A DNA stretch of 61,083 nucleotides from a virus. Shown piece after piece: positions 42,023 through 50,602 of the stretch. The stretch is taken from positions 1 through 61,083 of IMG/VR virus record IMGVR_UViG_3300043640_000419; one strand, given 5' to 3'. Below the pieces are notes generated by a model, which did not search any database, was not told the DNA's origin, and saw nothing but the letters and a program-made list of their open reading frames with translations. Both the position numbers and the translations under genes were made by a program. The first letter of the stretch is position 1. Each line of letters starts with the position of its first letter.

Positions 42023-43602
42023 GTGGCGTCGTCCTCCTCTTTGCGCTTCTCGTCGTCCGGTTCGGCTGGCGCGGGAGGTGCGGCCGGGTCGGCGACTAGG
42101 CCGGCGCTCACCATGCGGGTGTTTTCCTTGACGAGCTGGTCGAGCTTCTTCTCGATGTCGCCGCCGGTGCGCTCGATGCAGACCTGCTCGCGCGTCTTCA
42201 CGCCGACCTGGATGTCGGTCTGGTCGGCCGATGCCTCTTGCGCCGGATTGAGCGACCAGCGCCGCGGCCCGATCCACTCGGCCGACAGGTAGGCCTCGCG
42301 GATCATTGGATTGCTGAACCAGCCCGGGCGCGCGATGCGGCCGGACGCGACCGCCTCGTCCATCGCCCATCCGTAGACTTCCTGGTTGAAGCGGTAGGCG
42401 ATCCACGACCGCTGCTGGTTGAAGTAGCTCCACGCCATTTCGAGCGCGGCGCGACTGGCCGAATAGCTGGCCTCGAAGTGCTTCAGCAGGAGCTCGAGCG
42501 GCAGCTGCAACGCGACGCCGATCTGCTGCATGAACGCCGATACGAACGGCGCGAAATTGGAGTTTGGCCGGCTTGGGTCCATGTCCTTAGCCACCTCGCC
42601 CGGCGCCAGGGACAGGACCGCGCCGGAGCCCAGCTTGACCTCATTGGCCGCGAGGTTCGCGTCGCCGACTTCGCCAATGGGCGGCCCAAATCCGTCGCCG
42701 TCGTTCGGCGTCTCGATCACCATCGTAAACATCGCCGACACCACGGCGGCGGTGACCTCGGCATCACTGTAATCGCTTAGCTGCTTGAAGTGCTCGATCA
42801 CCGGCGCGAGGTATGGCACGCCGCGCGATAGCTCCGGCCTGGTGCGCTCGAACAGGTGCAGCACGACCCGCAATCCGTCATCGCTGCGCGCTGCCACGCG
42901 CTCCCATGTCAACGCGGTCAGGCGCACGCCGCCGGGATGCGCGCTGCTGATGTGGTAACCGATCGGCACGCCATCGGCATTGGTCTCGACGCCGCCGCTT
43001 ATCTGGTCGGTGTCCGCCGCGTTCTTCGGGTTGCTGAGGCGATCGGCCTCGAGGATCTGCAGTTTCGTGCCGTAGACGTCGCCCGCGTCCTTCCGGTAGC
43101 GCCGCACGATCACCACGTCGCCGCTTTCCTTGATCGCGCGGAAGGCAAGCACCTGCATTTCATCGAAGCATTGCACGGTGGTGAAATCGCACCGCCGCAT
43201 GAAGGTCTCCCACTCGCGTTCCTGCTCGCGCTCGTAGACGTCGGCCTGCTCCGGCGTGATACCGAGCGCGGCGTTGTCGATCGACGCCTGCAGCCGGAGT
43301 CCGTCGCCGATTACACCGTTGGTCGTCGTGGCGATCGCGCCGGTTGCCACCGGTGTATTGCGCGCCAGGTCACGAGACCGGTTGCGCAGGTCCGGCAGGT
43401 CGAGCAGCACGTCCGCATCGGGTGAGCCACCGCCCGGCCGCCAGTTGCGCGTCGCCCGGCGATCCTTGCGCCCGCCCTTGTAGCTTCCGTCGAGTGCGGC
43501 GAGCCGGGTCCGCGCCTGCCACCGGCCGAGGCCGGCGGTGGGCGAAACCCAACCGACGACGCGGTCGAGCAGGTTGCGCCGCGGGAGGTCAGAGGGATTC
43601 AT
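42019..43602 (-). CDS. Portal protein, lambda GpB family
   Basis: 527 residues from ATG 43602. NVWRNT-type sequence is replaced by RNTPVATGAIATTTNGVIGD, followed by QASIDNAALGITPEQADVYE, LEADRLSNPKNAADTDQISG, and QLPLELLLKHFEASYSASRA, characteristic of lambda-like portals. The C-terminus is disordered and acidic (DDEKRKEEDDAT). Forms the dodecameric ring for DNA entry. Confidence 0.9.
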   Translation of the reverse strand: MNPSDLPRRNLLDRVVGWVSPTAGLGRWQARTRLAALDGSYKGGRKDRRATRNWRPGGGSPDADVLLDLPDLRNRSRDLARNTPVATGAIATTTNGVIGDGLRLQASIDNAALGITPEQADVYEREQEREWETFMRRCDFTTVQCFDEMQVLAFRAIKESGDVVIVRRYRKDAGDVYGTKLQILEADRLSNPKNAADTDQISGGVETNADGVPIGYHISSAHPGGVRLTALTWERVAARSDDGLRVVLHLFERTRPELSRGVPYLAPVIEHFKQLSDYSDAEVTAAVVSAMFTMVIETPNDGDGFGPPIGEVGDANLAANEVKLGSGAVLSLAPGEVAKDMDPSRPNSNFAPFVSAFMQQIGVALQLPLELLLKHFEASYSASRAALEMAWSYFNQQRSWIAYRFNQEVYGWAMDEAVASGRIARPGWFSNPMIREAYLSAEWIGPRRWSLNPAQEASADQTDIQVGVKTREQVCIERTGGDIEKKLDQLVKENTRMVSAGLVADPAAPPAPAEPDDEKRKEEDDAT

Positions 43603-43604
43603 CG

Positions 43605-43850
43605 CTACTCCGGCACGACGTAGCGGGTGCGGATCCTGCCGCCACCAGCGACGCTGGCGAGGTTCGAGACCTGGTTTTGCCAGAAGACGATCTGCTGCCG
43701 AATCTCGGCGGCATCGACACGCTTGAGTGTGCGCTGCCCGTTGCCGGTGTCGATCGTGTATTCCTGCCCGGTCGCCACCATCGCATTGGCGGCGATCCAG
43801 ATGGCCAGCTGCGCTTGTGCGTCTTCGATCGCGATGCCGGCCATGGTCAC
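43605..43850 (-). CDS. gpW/DUF6148-like head-tail connector
   Basis: 81 residues: IEDAQAQLAIWIAANAMVAT, IDTGNGQRTLKRVDAAEIRQ, then IVFWQNQVSNLAS. This matches small gpW-type connector proteins lying between terminase large subunit and portal. ATGA overlap with the terminase gene. Confidence 0.75.
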   Translation of the reverse strand: MTMAGIAIEDAQAQLAIWIAANAMVATGQEYTIDTGNGQRTLKRVDAAEIRQQIVFWQNQVSNLASVAGGGRIRTRYVVPE

Positions 43851-45856
43851 ACTCCCGCCGAAAGTTGCCGTCGGCCGGCTGGTCGCGCGACCGGTTGGCC
43901 GATCGGTGTCCGTATCGCCCGGGTGGTGTCCGGCACTCGGTCCAAGCCGAGCATCTTGGCCGCCGCGAACGCCATCGCCTCGCAGTCGAGATAATCATGC
44001 GACTTGCCGCGCTTGACCCATGTGAAGCCGCCGCCCGGCCTGCGGGTGCGCGCCTCGTTCACGATCTGCCGGCAATAGCCCTCGTCGATGCCCGACAGGA
44101 GGCCGCGGCTGTCGGCCTCACCGCCATGCAGATGCCAGCCGCCCGGCGGCGCCTCGGCCCCGCGCGGCCAGCGCACGCGCGAATGGACCCATTCCTTCGT
44201 GAAGTCGGAGTCGAGGTGGACCAGTGGCAGGCCGAACTTCGTCCGCTTGCCAGCCGGCGTGACCTCGATTTGCGACACAGTGATCGGCTGCCGTGCCCGC
44301 GCCCAGCCCTTCGTCGCGTAGCACAGGCGCGCATGGCGTCGGCAGAAGTCATAGACCTTGTTCACGTCGCCGTTTTCCGGCTTGTCCGGCCGGAAGCCGG
44401 AGTCGATGAACGCGCGCCGGATGCCGAGGCCGGTGAAGTCACGTTCGAGCACCTGGTCGACCAGGTCGAGCCACACATCGTCGAGGCGCGTGTCGCCCCA
44501 CAATTCGCCATGGTCGATCAGCCACGATTCCTGCCGGATGCCCCAGCCGCGCACGACATAGACCAGTTTCCGCTTTTGAACGTCGACGCCGCAGGTCAGG
44601 AACAGCACGCCCGCCGGCACGGTGTTCTTCGCGTAGGGAAGCGAGCAGTCCTGAACCTCTCTCCACTCCGGCACGTCGCCGCCCGATGGCGCCCACAGCT
44701 CGCCGAATCCGGCGTTGATGACCATCTGGAGCTTGCCGGGATCGCCGCTCTGCACCGCCTCGACGTAGGCCGCCGCACGATCGCCGAACGACCGGAAAGG
44801 CGAGCAGAGGCCGGACACCCAAAACGAAGCCGTATCGCTGTCCGGCGGGTCGCCGACGACGACATCATCGTCCGTCACGTTCTGCCCTGGCGCGACGTAC
44901 AGGCCGCCGGCGTTCATTGCCGCCTTTTCGGCGTCGCCGATCACGCATCCGTTGCGCGGACAGGTCAGGGACGCTGTCGCGCGGGCCTGCGCCGGGGTCG
45001 CTGTTTCCTTGTCCTGCCCTTCCCAAGCCAGGCACGAGAAGCGCGGGATGAACCGCTCCCGGCAGTGCGGGCAGCGCCATGTCCAATGGTACCGCGTGCC
45101 CTGCTGCCAGTAGATCCAGATGGCCGAGTCGATGTCTGTCGCGTCTTGCACGCTCCAGAACTCAAGGCCCGACGTTTCGTCCTTCGTCGTGTCCTTCATG
45201 CCGCGGCTAGGGGTCGACGTGATCGCGTGAACGAAGTCCGCGTAGGTGTCGCCGCGAGCGTCGACAAGGCTGATCGGGTGGCCTTGCTCCTTCACGTCGG
45301 CGAGGAAGTCGTCGGCCTCGTCGGTCAGCGCCAGGCCGATCGCGTCGGACTTCAGCGCGGTCGATGATCCAGCATGCGCGAGCCGCAGCGGAACGCCGCC
45401 GACGACCTTGCGAGTCTTCGTCATCCGCTTCCCCCGGCTGACCTTCGCCGCCAGGATAGGCGCCTCGTCCAGGAGAGCCATCAAGCGCGGCTCGAACTGT
45501 TCCTGTAAAAATTGCTTGTTCGGACCGACGTACAAGGTCGGCACCGGCCGCTGGTCTAGCCGCTGGCCGATGACGTCGAGGAGCGTTTCAGTCTTGCCGC
45601 TCTGCGCCCCGATGCAGAGCACGACACGCCGATATTTGCGCTCGGCGATCGCCCTGCCGAAAGGTATCCCGTAGGGCGTGAGCCATGGATCTCGACGGCC
45701 CGGGCGACCAGCCGAGGGTGGATAGGTTCGGTTCGCTGCGCCCCACTCGTCAGGCGTCATCCTCGCTTGCGGCGTCAGCAGCGCCATCATCAGACGGTCG
45801 ATCGCCACCAACCCTTTGCCGGAAACCCTTCGTCGTGGCGGCGAGGATGTCGTCAA
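43847..45856 (-). CDS. Terminase large subunit (GpA family)
   Basis: 669 residues if the TTG at 45856 is used; ATG 45790 (MMALLTPQARMTPDEWGAAN) would shorten it by 22 and reduce overlap with terS from 107 to 41 bases. Walker A is GAQSGKTE, Walker B-like LALTDEADDF. Conserved packaging-nuclease segments include CGVDVQKRKLVYVVRGWG and AFIDSGFRPDKPENG, ending in KRGKSHDYLDCEAMAFAAAK. It pumps DNA into the capsid and cuts at cos or pac. Confidence 0.9.
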   Translation of the reverse strand: MTTSSPPRRRVSGKGLVAIDRLMMALLTPQARMTPDEWGAANRTYPPSAGRPGRRDPWLTPYGIPFGRAIAERKYRRVVLCIGAQSGKTETLLDVIGQRLDQRPVPTLYVGPNKQFLQEQFEPRLMALLDEAPILAAKVSRGKRMTKTRKVVGGVPLRLAHAGSSTALKSDAIGLALTDEADDFLADVKEQGHPISLVDARGDTYADFVHAITSTPSRGMKDTTKDETSGLEFWSVQDATDIDSAIWIYWQQGTRYHWTWRCPHCRERFIPRFSCLAWEGQDKETATPAQARATASLTCPRNGCVIGDAEKAAMNAGGLYVAPGQNVTDDDVVVGDPPDSDTASFWVSGLCSPFRSFGDRAAAYVEAVQSGDPGKLQMVINAGFGELWAPSGGDVPEWREVQDCSLPYAKNTVPAGVLFLTCGVDVQKRKLVYVVRGWGIRQESWLIDHGELWGDTRLDDVWLDLVDQVLERDFTGLGIRRAFIDSGFRPDKPENGDVNKVYDFCRRHARLCYATKGWARARQPITVSQIEVTPAGKRTKFGLPLVHLDSDFTKEWVHSRVRWPRGAEAPPGGWHLHGGEADSRGLLSGIDEGYCRQIVNEARTRRPGGGFTWVKRGKSHDYLDCEAMAFAAAKMLGLDRVPDTTRAIRTPIGQPVARPAGRRQLSAGV

Positions 45857-46253
45857 TTTCCGCCTCGATCCTTGAGCGTTCCTCGACGTCGTCGGTCAGC
45901 CTGGCCGGCAGCGCGTTGAAGCCGGCGCGAACGGCGCCCGCCCACTCGGCGAACTTTTCCAGCACGTCATCGGCTTCCAACAGGCCGCCCTCGCGCTCGG
46001 CGGTTCTGAGCTCGATGTCGCGAGCCCGCGCATCCTGTACCCGCGAGGCGCTGGCCGATTTGCTCGTGCGGTGGCCTTCCTCCCGGTGAAACCGGAGATA
46101 GCCCTTCACGGCGGACTCGAGGGTGATGCTGTCCTTGCCGCGTTTCTCGATGTGACCGCTCGTCGTCAACTGCCGGACCCGCGAAGCCACGATGCCCAGT
46201 AGGGATGCGACCTCGGCCGTGGTCAGCAGGATCGCTTCAGGCCGGAAGGGCAT
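45750..46253 (-). CDS. Terminase small subunit (Nu1-like)
   Basis: 167 residues from ATG 46253. An N-terminal winged-helix (LLTTAEVASLLGIVASRVRQ, LTTSGHIEKRGKDSITLESA) is followed by coiled helices. The long open frame upstream is a non-coding read-through of repeats. It should bind the cos-like repeats immediately upstream and recruit the large subunit. Confidence 0.75.
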   Translation of the reverse strand: MPFRPEAILLTTAEVASLLGIVASRVRQLTTSGHIEKRGKDSITLESAVKGYLRFHREEGHRTSKSASASRVQDARARDIELRTAEREGGLLEADDVLEKFAEWAGAVRAGFNALPARLTDDVEERSRIEAEIDDILAATTKGFRQRVGGDRPSDDGAADAASEDDA

Positions 46254-46494
46254 GTTGCACCGTCTATGCGATACGCTAGCGCCAAGTCGAAAAGGCCGAA
46301 AATATTCAACACAGGGGGTTTGAATTACCCGCTGGGCCCTGATTTCCAGGAAGGACCCGTTGAAATTTTCTTTCGCGCAAGAATGTTGCTCGATGATTTG
46401 CGACGCGTTCGCATCTCGCACCTGCGAGGTGAGGGTCCAACATCGATCTCGCACCTGCGTGGTCGCGGTCTGTTCAACGGCCTGCGACGCAGTC
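46254..46494. promoter_or_regulatory. Cos/packaging-site-like repeat region upstream of terS
   Basis: Two direct copies of ATCTCGCACCTGCG (46413-46426 and 46446-46459) lie 33 bp apart. The first forms CTCGCACCTGCGAG, a six-base inverted repeat around CC. TGCGACGC occurs at both edges. In lambda-type phages cos and the TerS-binding R sites lie exactly here. No gene fits the stretch. Confidence 0.5.
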
Positions 46495-46737
46495 TCAGTT
46501 GAGCGCGACCGGTTCCTCGTGCCCGCACCTGGTGCAGAAGCGCAGCGGATCAACCTTGGAGTCGATGAAGGTGTGGCCGTCGCAGCACGTCGGACAGAGG
46601 CCGCCACGTCCGTCTGCTGGGATGATATTGTTGGGCTCGCCACACACTCGACACACCAGCATCGACTGCAGATCGCGGAGCAGTTCCAGGTCGCGCTTTC
46701 TCATCTCCTCGTCCGTTCCGTGTTTCGCTCGTCGCAA
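46495..46737 (-). CDS. Zinc-ribbon-like small phage protein
   Basis: 80 residues. LVCRVCGEPNNIIP with GLCPTCCDGHTF and FCTRCGHEEP supply CxxC pairs for one or two zinc sites. A helical N-terminus (EEMRKRDLELLRDLQSML). Common as unassigned genes near terminases. Function unknown. Confidence 0.65.
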   Translation of the reverse strand: MRRAKHGTDEEMRKRDLELLRDLQSMLVCRVCGEPNNIIPADGRGGLCPTCCDGHTFIDSKVDPLRFCTRCGHEEPVALN

Positions 46738-46820
46738 TACTCGGACACGGAAACGCCCGGACGGGGGAGGTCCGGGCGCGCGTCGTCAGGGGGGATTTGT
46801 AAATACCCTAAGGCGGTCTG
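46738..46820. other. Short intergenic region
   Basis: GGGGGAGGTCCGG-type sequence between two leftward genes; on the minus strand CCGGACCTCCCCCGTCCGG forms a possible hairpin (CCGGAC/GTCCGG) near 46758-46776. No gene. Confidence 0.3.
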
Positions 46821-47069
46821 TCAACGAGGCAGAGGGCGCAGCACGCGGCTTGAATCTACGGCGAACGTCGTCTGCTCGCCCACCATGAGAGCCGATGGAC
46901 AGTTCGCATCGTTGCGAAGGCGGCGATCATGATATCGCTGCATCTTCTCGCTGATCGCCGCTTTGGTCTGCGGGCTGTGCGTTCTAGCACGCGATGCAGC
47001 GGACATCTTCGCGCGGGCCTCGGCGGATGGCGGAGGGCGCAGCCGCCGATACACATCGTCATCCTGCAT
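46821..47069 (-). CDS. NUMOD3-like small DNA-binding protein
   Basis: 82 residues from ATG 47069. SAEARAKMSAASRARTHSPQ followed by KAAISEKMQRYHDRRL is the repeated helix pattern of NUMOD3, normally attached to GIY-YIG homing endonucleases. Here it is free-standing. It could be a nuclease fragment or a free DNA-binding protein. Overlaps the end of the gene upstream by 11 bases. Confidence 0.6.
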   Translation of the reverse strand: MQDDDVYRRLRPPPSAEARAKMSAASRARTHSPQTKAAISEKMQRYHDRRLRNDANCPSALMVGEQTTFAVDSSRVLRPLPR

Positions 47070-47547
47070 GTGCCACCCTCTCTGCCTTTTGCGCCCTGTC
47101 GTAGTTGCTGCATGCGCGGTCCCACATGTCAGCAGCCATGGCAACGAGCCACACGGCACCAGCACCGATCGGCCGGCCATCCTCAACCATCTCGACGATG
47201 ACGTGTGGCGCTAGCAGGGCGCGACGTTGAAAGGCGTTACCCCACTCGATGTAGATATTCCACAGCCTGCAGCCACGCGATCCGAGGTCGCTCGCACCAT
47301 GGCCCACCTTTGCCAGATCAATCGGCTTGAAGCCCAGCGCATGGGTCACGACCTTGAACGCCTCGACGATTTGCAGCGCGGCCTCGAACTGCCCGCTGCT
47401 GATGCCGCCGTCATCCGGGCCCTTGCGCAGGAGGTCCTGCATTGGCCAGGGCTTGAGCTTGGCCAAGGTCTCAGGCGTAGCTGCCACGCGCTCGGATCGA
47501 TCGACCGACTTGCGCTTGTTGTCCCAGCGCTTCTTCGCCTTGCCCAT
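47059..47547 (-). CDS. Hypothetical phage protein
   Basis: 162 residues from ATG 47547, chosen for AGGAGA seven bases upstream; a further ATG at 47580 is less well placed. Basic N-terminus (GKAKKRWDNKRKSVDRSERV), then GISSGQFEAALQIVEAFKVV and a WNIYIEWGNAFQRRALLAPH segment. This kind of protein is common in the early regions of alphaproteobacterial prophages; role unknown. Confidence 0.6.
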   Translation of the reverse strand: MGKAKKRWDNKRKSVDRSERVAATPETLAKLKPWPMQDLLRKGPDDGGISSGQFEAALQIVEAFKVVTHALGFKPIDLAKVGHGASDLGSRGCRLWNIYIEWGNAFQRRALLAPHVIVEMVEDGRPIGAGAVWLVAMAADMWDRACSNYDRAQKAERVAHAG

Positions 47548-48430
47548 GGTGATCTCCTGATAGAGAGGCTGATTGTTCATTGGCGGCCGTCGAAGAGCAT
47601 GTCCGGCGTGCCCTTACCTTGAGGCTCTTTTCGCTTGCCCTCGCATGCGATCGCGGCAGACTCAGGCCGACTTCCATCGTTGCTTCTCGGGATGATGCAG
47701 AATGAGCGACGTCGAGAAAAAGCTTATTGAGGCCCTCATCAGTCAGTTCGGGGGCGACGTGAAAATGATCACCGCGACTACCCGCTTTCAGGAAGACTTG
47801 AATGCCGACAGCCTCGAGGTGGTCGAGATGATCATGTCGGTTGAAGAGATGTTCAGTATCGAGGTACCGGACGATGCAGCGGAAAAGCTGCGGACTGTCG
47901 GCGACCTCGTCGCCTATATTGAGACCAGGCAGCGAGGCTGAGAGCGAAGGGTGCTCATTGCCGCTACCATCGTCTGCCGCTTCCGCCGTCGAGCTGGGCG
48001 CTGCCTCTGCGAGAATGGCGCTGCATTCAGAGGTCCAGAAGGTCACCGCCTCGCTGAGCTTGCCTTTAGCCATGGTGATGTCAGGCTCCGGCCAGGAGGA
48101 AACAAAATGGCAGTTCGGGCGAAGCTCTTTGAAGTTGCAACGCAGTGCACCGCGCATAGCGGTGAAGTCATCGAAATCGGGGGATATCAGGGAACCGAAA
48201 GCGGACGTCCCGATCTGAATGCGCGACAGGGTCGAGACAACCCGCTTTACACGCTCGAACATCCGCGCGGACTGGCGATCGATGTGACGGACCTGGTGAA
48301 GAGCGGCGCCATAGTCGTTCACTAGGTCTCTCGCGACCGGCGTGTCCCACCATCTGGCGACAAGGTTGAGCAGGGTGGCCGTGCATTCGTCGGTCGAGCG
48401 CGACGGTCGCGGGCGCGACGCCACCCTCAT
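47471..48430 (-). CDS. Early hypothetical protein whose 3' part is antisense to the acyl carrier gene
   Basis: Start ATG 48430, coupled by ATGA to the gene upstream. Residues 1-155 look real (TATLLNLVARWWDTPVARDL, VSTLSRIQIGTSAFGSLISP, DFDDFTAMRGALRCNFKELR). From about 47941 to 47702 the frame is merely the antisense of a complete acyl carrier protein gene, and it then runs past the next gene's start to 47471. The original 3' end was probably replaced when the acyl carrier gene entered. True C-terminus uncertain. Confidence 0.45.
   Translation of the reverse strand: MRVASRPRPSRSTDECTATLLNLVARWWDTPVARDLVNDYGAALHQVRHIDRQSARMFERVKRVVSTLSRIQIGTSAFGSLISPDFDDFTAMRGALRCNFKELRPNCHFVSSWPEPDITMAKGKLSEAVTFWTSECSAILAEAAPSSTAEAADDGSGNEHPSLSASLPGLNIGDEVADSPQLFRCIVRYLDTEHLFNRHDHLDHLEAVGIQVFLKAGSRGDHFHVAPELTDEGLNKLFLDVAHSASSREATMEVGLSLPRSHARASEKSLKVRARRTCSSTAANEQSASLSGDHHGQGEEALGQQAQVGRSIRARGSYA
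47702..47941 (+). CDS. Acyl carrier protein
   Basis: 79 residues, complete for the family: MSDVEKKLIEALISQFGGDV, the DSLEVVEMIMSVEEMFSIEV segment with Ser37 in the DSL motif for the 4'-phosphopantetheine arm, and EKLRTVGDLVAYIETRQ. It lies alone on the plus strand, antisense to a leftward early gene. There is no partner synthase or transferase in the window. It probably borrows host AcpS for activation. Role in the phage or lysogen unknown; a moron gene or lysogenic conversion factor is plausible. Confidence 0.8.
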   Translation: MSDVEKKLIEALISQFGGDVKMITATTRFQEDLNADSLEVVEMIMSVEEMFSIEVPDDAAEKLRTVGDLVAYIETRQRG

Positions 48431-48639
48431 CGGTCGGCACGATCGTCTCGAATCACGCCGCCACCCTCGACCTCGCGGCCGGTGACGCGAGGGAAGCGCC
48501 ATCCGAGAGCGAGCATCGGCGCGAGATCGTAGCCAATCGCCACCACGATCAGGTCACGACCGCCAAATTGACCGCCTTCGACGAAGACCGGCATCAGATA
48601 GGGATCGCGGTGCATGGGGATGTGGCGCATCGTGCTCAT
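48427..48639 (-). CDS. Small hypothetical phage protein
   Basis: 70 residues: MSTMRHIPMHRDPYLMPVFV, then GGRDLIVVAIGYDLAPMLAL and GWRFPRVTGREVEGG. Overlaps the DnaB stop by four bases and the next start by ATGA. A single beta-rich unit; not recognised. Confidence 0.55.
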   Translation of the reverse strand: MSTMRHIPMHRDPYLMPVFVEGGQFGGRDLIVVAIGYDLAPMLALGWRFPRVTGREVEGGGVIRDDRADR

Positions 48640-50045
48640 GTCATCGTGTCCATCGACGCACCGTCCGAGCCGGCGTCGCTGAATTTCGTTCGGGCACCGT
48701 CGAACCGCATTGGCACCGTCCCCGTGGCCCCGTGGCGGTGCTTCGCGATGATCACCTCGGCATTGCCCATGGCATCCAAGTGCGCCTGGCTGCCCTTCTT
48801 GGCGCTGCGCTCCAGGTAATATTCCTCGCGGTAGACGAAGAGCACGACGTCGGCATCCTGCTCGATCGATCCCGAGTCGCGCAGGTCGGAGAGTTGCGGC
48901 CGCTTGTCGGGGCGCTGCTCGACCTGCCGTGACAGCTGGCTGAGGACGAGCACCGGCACGTCGAGGTCCTTTGCCAGCGCCTTCAGCCCGCGCGTGATCT
49001 CCGACATTTCCTGGACGCGGCCATCCCGCCGGCTCGACCCGTCAAGCATCTGGAGATAGTCGACGACGACCAGGCCAACGCCGTAGCGGTGTTTCATACG
49101 GCGGGCGCGGGCGCGCAGCCCCGCGATCGTATGCGTCGCGGCGTCATCGATGACGATGGGGGTGTGCTCGCGCGCACTGGCGGCATTCAGCAGCTTGTCG
49201 AACTCGAGCGCGAGGAAGTGGCCATCCCTCATTCGCTTGAGCGGGATGCCGGTTTGATCAGCCATGATCCGGGAGCCGAGCTGTTCGGCGGACATCTCGA
49301 GCGAGAAGAAGCCCACACCAGCGCCGGCGGTCGCCATGGGCTTGCCGGCGACGATTTCCTCGCGATAGGCCATTGCCATGTTCATGGCGATGTTGGTCGC
49401 CAGCGCCGTCTTTCCCATCGAAGGCCGGCCGGCCAGGATGATCAGGTCGGAACGGTGCAGTCCGCCGAGCTGGGCATCGAGGCCAATGTATCCCGTCGAG
49501 ATGCCGCTGGGCGCACTGCCGCGCTGGTAAGCTGCCTCGGCCGAGCTCACGACGTTTCGGAGCACGTCGCGGAATACCTTAGCCTCTGCCTTGATGGCGC
49601 CGCTGCCGGCAAGCTCGAAAAGCCGCTGCTCCAGCCCTTCGATCTGCGCGCCGGCGGTTTCGTCGGCCATCATGTTCGCATCGTCGATCGCCGCCTGCGC
49701 GATCTCGATCAGCTTCCGGCGCTGATAGGCGTCCAGCACCAGACGGGCATACTGCTCGGCATCGACCGCATGCACCGATGCCATCGCGAGCTGCGCCATA
49801 TAGGCCGCCCCGCCGACGGCGAGCAGATCCGGGTCCTGGTCGACGTCTGCTTTGAGGGTGACTGCCGTCACAGCCTCACCGCGGTCTATCATCCTCGCCT
49901 GCGCATCGAACAGCCGGCCGTGCAGCGGGTCGGAAAAGTGCGCTGCCTTCAGGAAGTCGGCGACGCGGTGATAGGCCCCGTTGTTGACCAGGATCGAGCC
50001 CAGCAGCCCCTGCTCGGCTTCGAAGTTGTGCGGAAGCTCGCGCAT
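48636..50045 (-). CDS. dnaB: Replicative DNA helicase DnaB
   Basis: 469 residues. N-terminal DnaB domain (NFEAEQGLLGSILVNNGAYH), linker with SAEAAYQRGSAPSGISTGYI, Walker A GRPSMGKTALATNIAMNMAM, Walker B-type VGLVVVDYLQMLDGSSRRDG, RQVEQRPDKRPQLSDLRDSG, and VIIAKHRHGATGTVPMRFDG. Complete family length. A phage-specific replicative helicase, together with an O-like initiator and loader-like protein upstream, shows independence from the host enzyme. N-terminal domain is closely related to the truncated copy at 7968-8303. Confidence 0.95.
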   Translation of the reverse strand: MRELPHNFEAEQGLLGSILVNNGAYHRVADFLKAAHFSDPLHGRLFDAQARMIDRGEAVTAVTLKADVDQDPDLLAVGGAAYMAQLAMASVHAVDAEQYARLVLDAYQRRKLIEIAQAAIDDANMMADETAGAQIEGLEQRLFELAGSGAIKAEAKVFRDVLRNVVSSAEAAYQRGSAPSGISTGYIGLDAQLGGLHRSDLIILAGRPSMGKTALATNIAMNMAMAYREEIVAGKPMATAGAGVGFFSLEMSAEQLGSRIMADQTGIPLKRMRDGHFLALEFDKLLNAASAREHTPIVIDDAATHTIAGLRARARRMKHRYGVGLVVVDYLQMLDGSSRRDGRVQEMSEITRGLKALAKDLDVPVLVLSQLSRQVEQRPDKRPQLSDLRDSGSIEQDADVVLFVYREEYYLERSAKKGSQAHLDAMGNAEVIIAKHRHGATGTVPMRFDGARTKFSDAGSDGASMDTMT

Positions 50046-50047
50046 GG

Positions 50048-50602
50048 TCAGACCGCCGCCTTTGGCAGCGTGCCGACTGCTCGCATCAGCTCGACCCGCA
50101 GCACCCTACGCGGCTGCATGGCCCACTCGCAGTACGGCAGGATCTCCGCGATGGCCGGCCACCACGGCGACGTCTCCAGCCATTTCTCGCATGCAGCGGC
50201 GACGGCATCGGCGGGATAGTTCGCCAGCTTCTCGGCATAGACGATCAGCATCAGCTTCGCGTCCTGCGCCACGGTCTGTTGCTGCCGGGTCGATACCCTC
50301 ATGCGCATCGTCGCCGCCAGACAAGCTTCCGGGCCGCCCGCCTTCAGGCTCGCCTCAACCACCCGCAGCCCCGCCGCCAGGTCCTCTTGGGATGGCGCGG
50401 CGGCGGTCGGGTTGAATCTGATTTCCATCATGTTCAACCCGAGCAACTGATCGGCGTCGAACTCCGGCGTGTATGGCCGGAACGTGAGAGCTGTTGCAAT
50501 GGACCGCGGCAGGCTTGCCGCGAACGCTGCCGGCAGACCATGCGTTTTGAGGTGTGCGACGAGGCTTTCGGGCGCCGCCGTCTTCACGATTTCACTGCCC
50601 AT
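50048..50602 (-). CDS. Phage replication protein, possible helicase loader-like
   Basis: 184 residues from ATG 50602 (GAGGGG ten bases upstream; a GTG six codons earlier is possible). SIATALTFRPYTPEFDADQL, QDAKLMLIVYAEKLANYPAD and CEKWLETSPWWPAIAEILPY: the all-helical plan of proteins lying between O-like initiators and DnaB in alphaproteobacterial phages. Three bases separate it from dnaB. Loader role inferred from position. Confidence 0.55.
   Translation of the reverse strand: MGSEIVKTAAPESLVAHLKTHGLPAAFAASLPRSIATALTFRPYTPEFDADQLLGLNMMEIRFNPTAAAPSQEDLAAGLRVVEASLKAGGPEACLAATMRMRVSTRQQQTVAQDAKLMLIVYAEKLANYPADAVAAACEKWLETSPWWPAIAEILPYCEWAMQPRRVLRVELMRAVGTLPKAAV

Noticed and set aside
43727-45367. 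A 546-codon rightward open frame
   Set aside because: Antisense to the terminase large subunit, which has clear motifs. No independent coding evidence.
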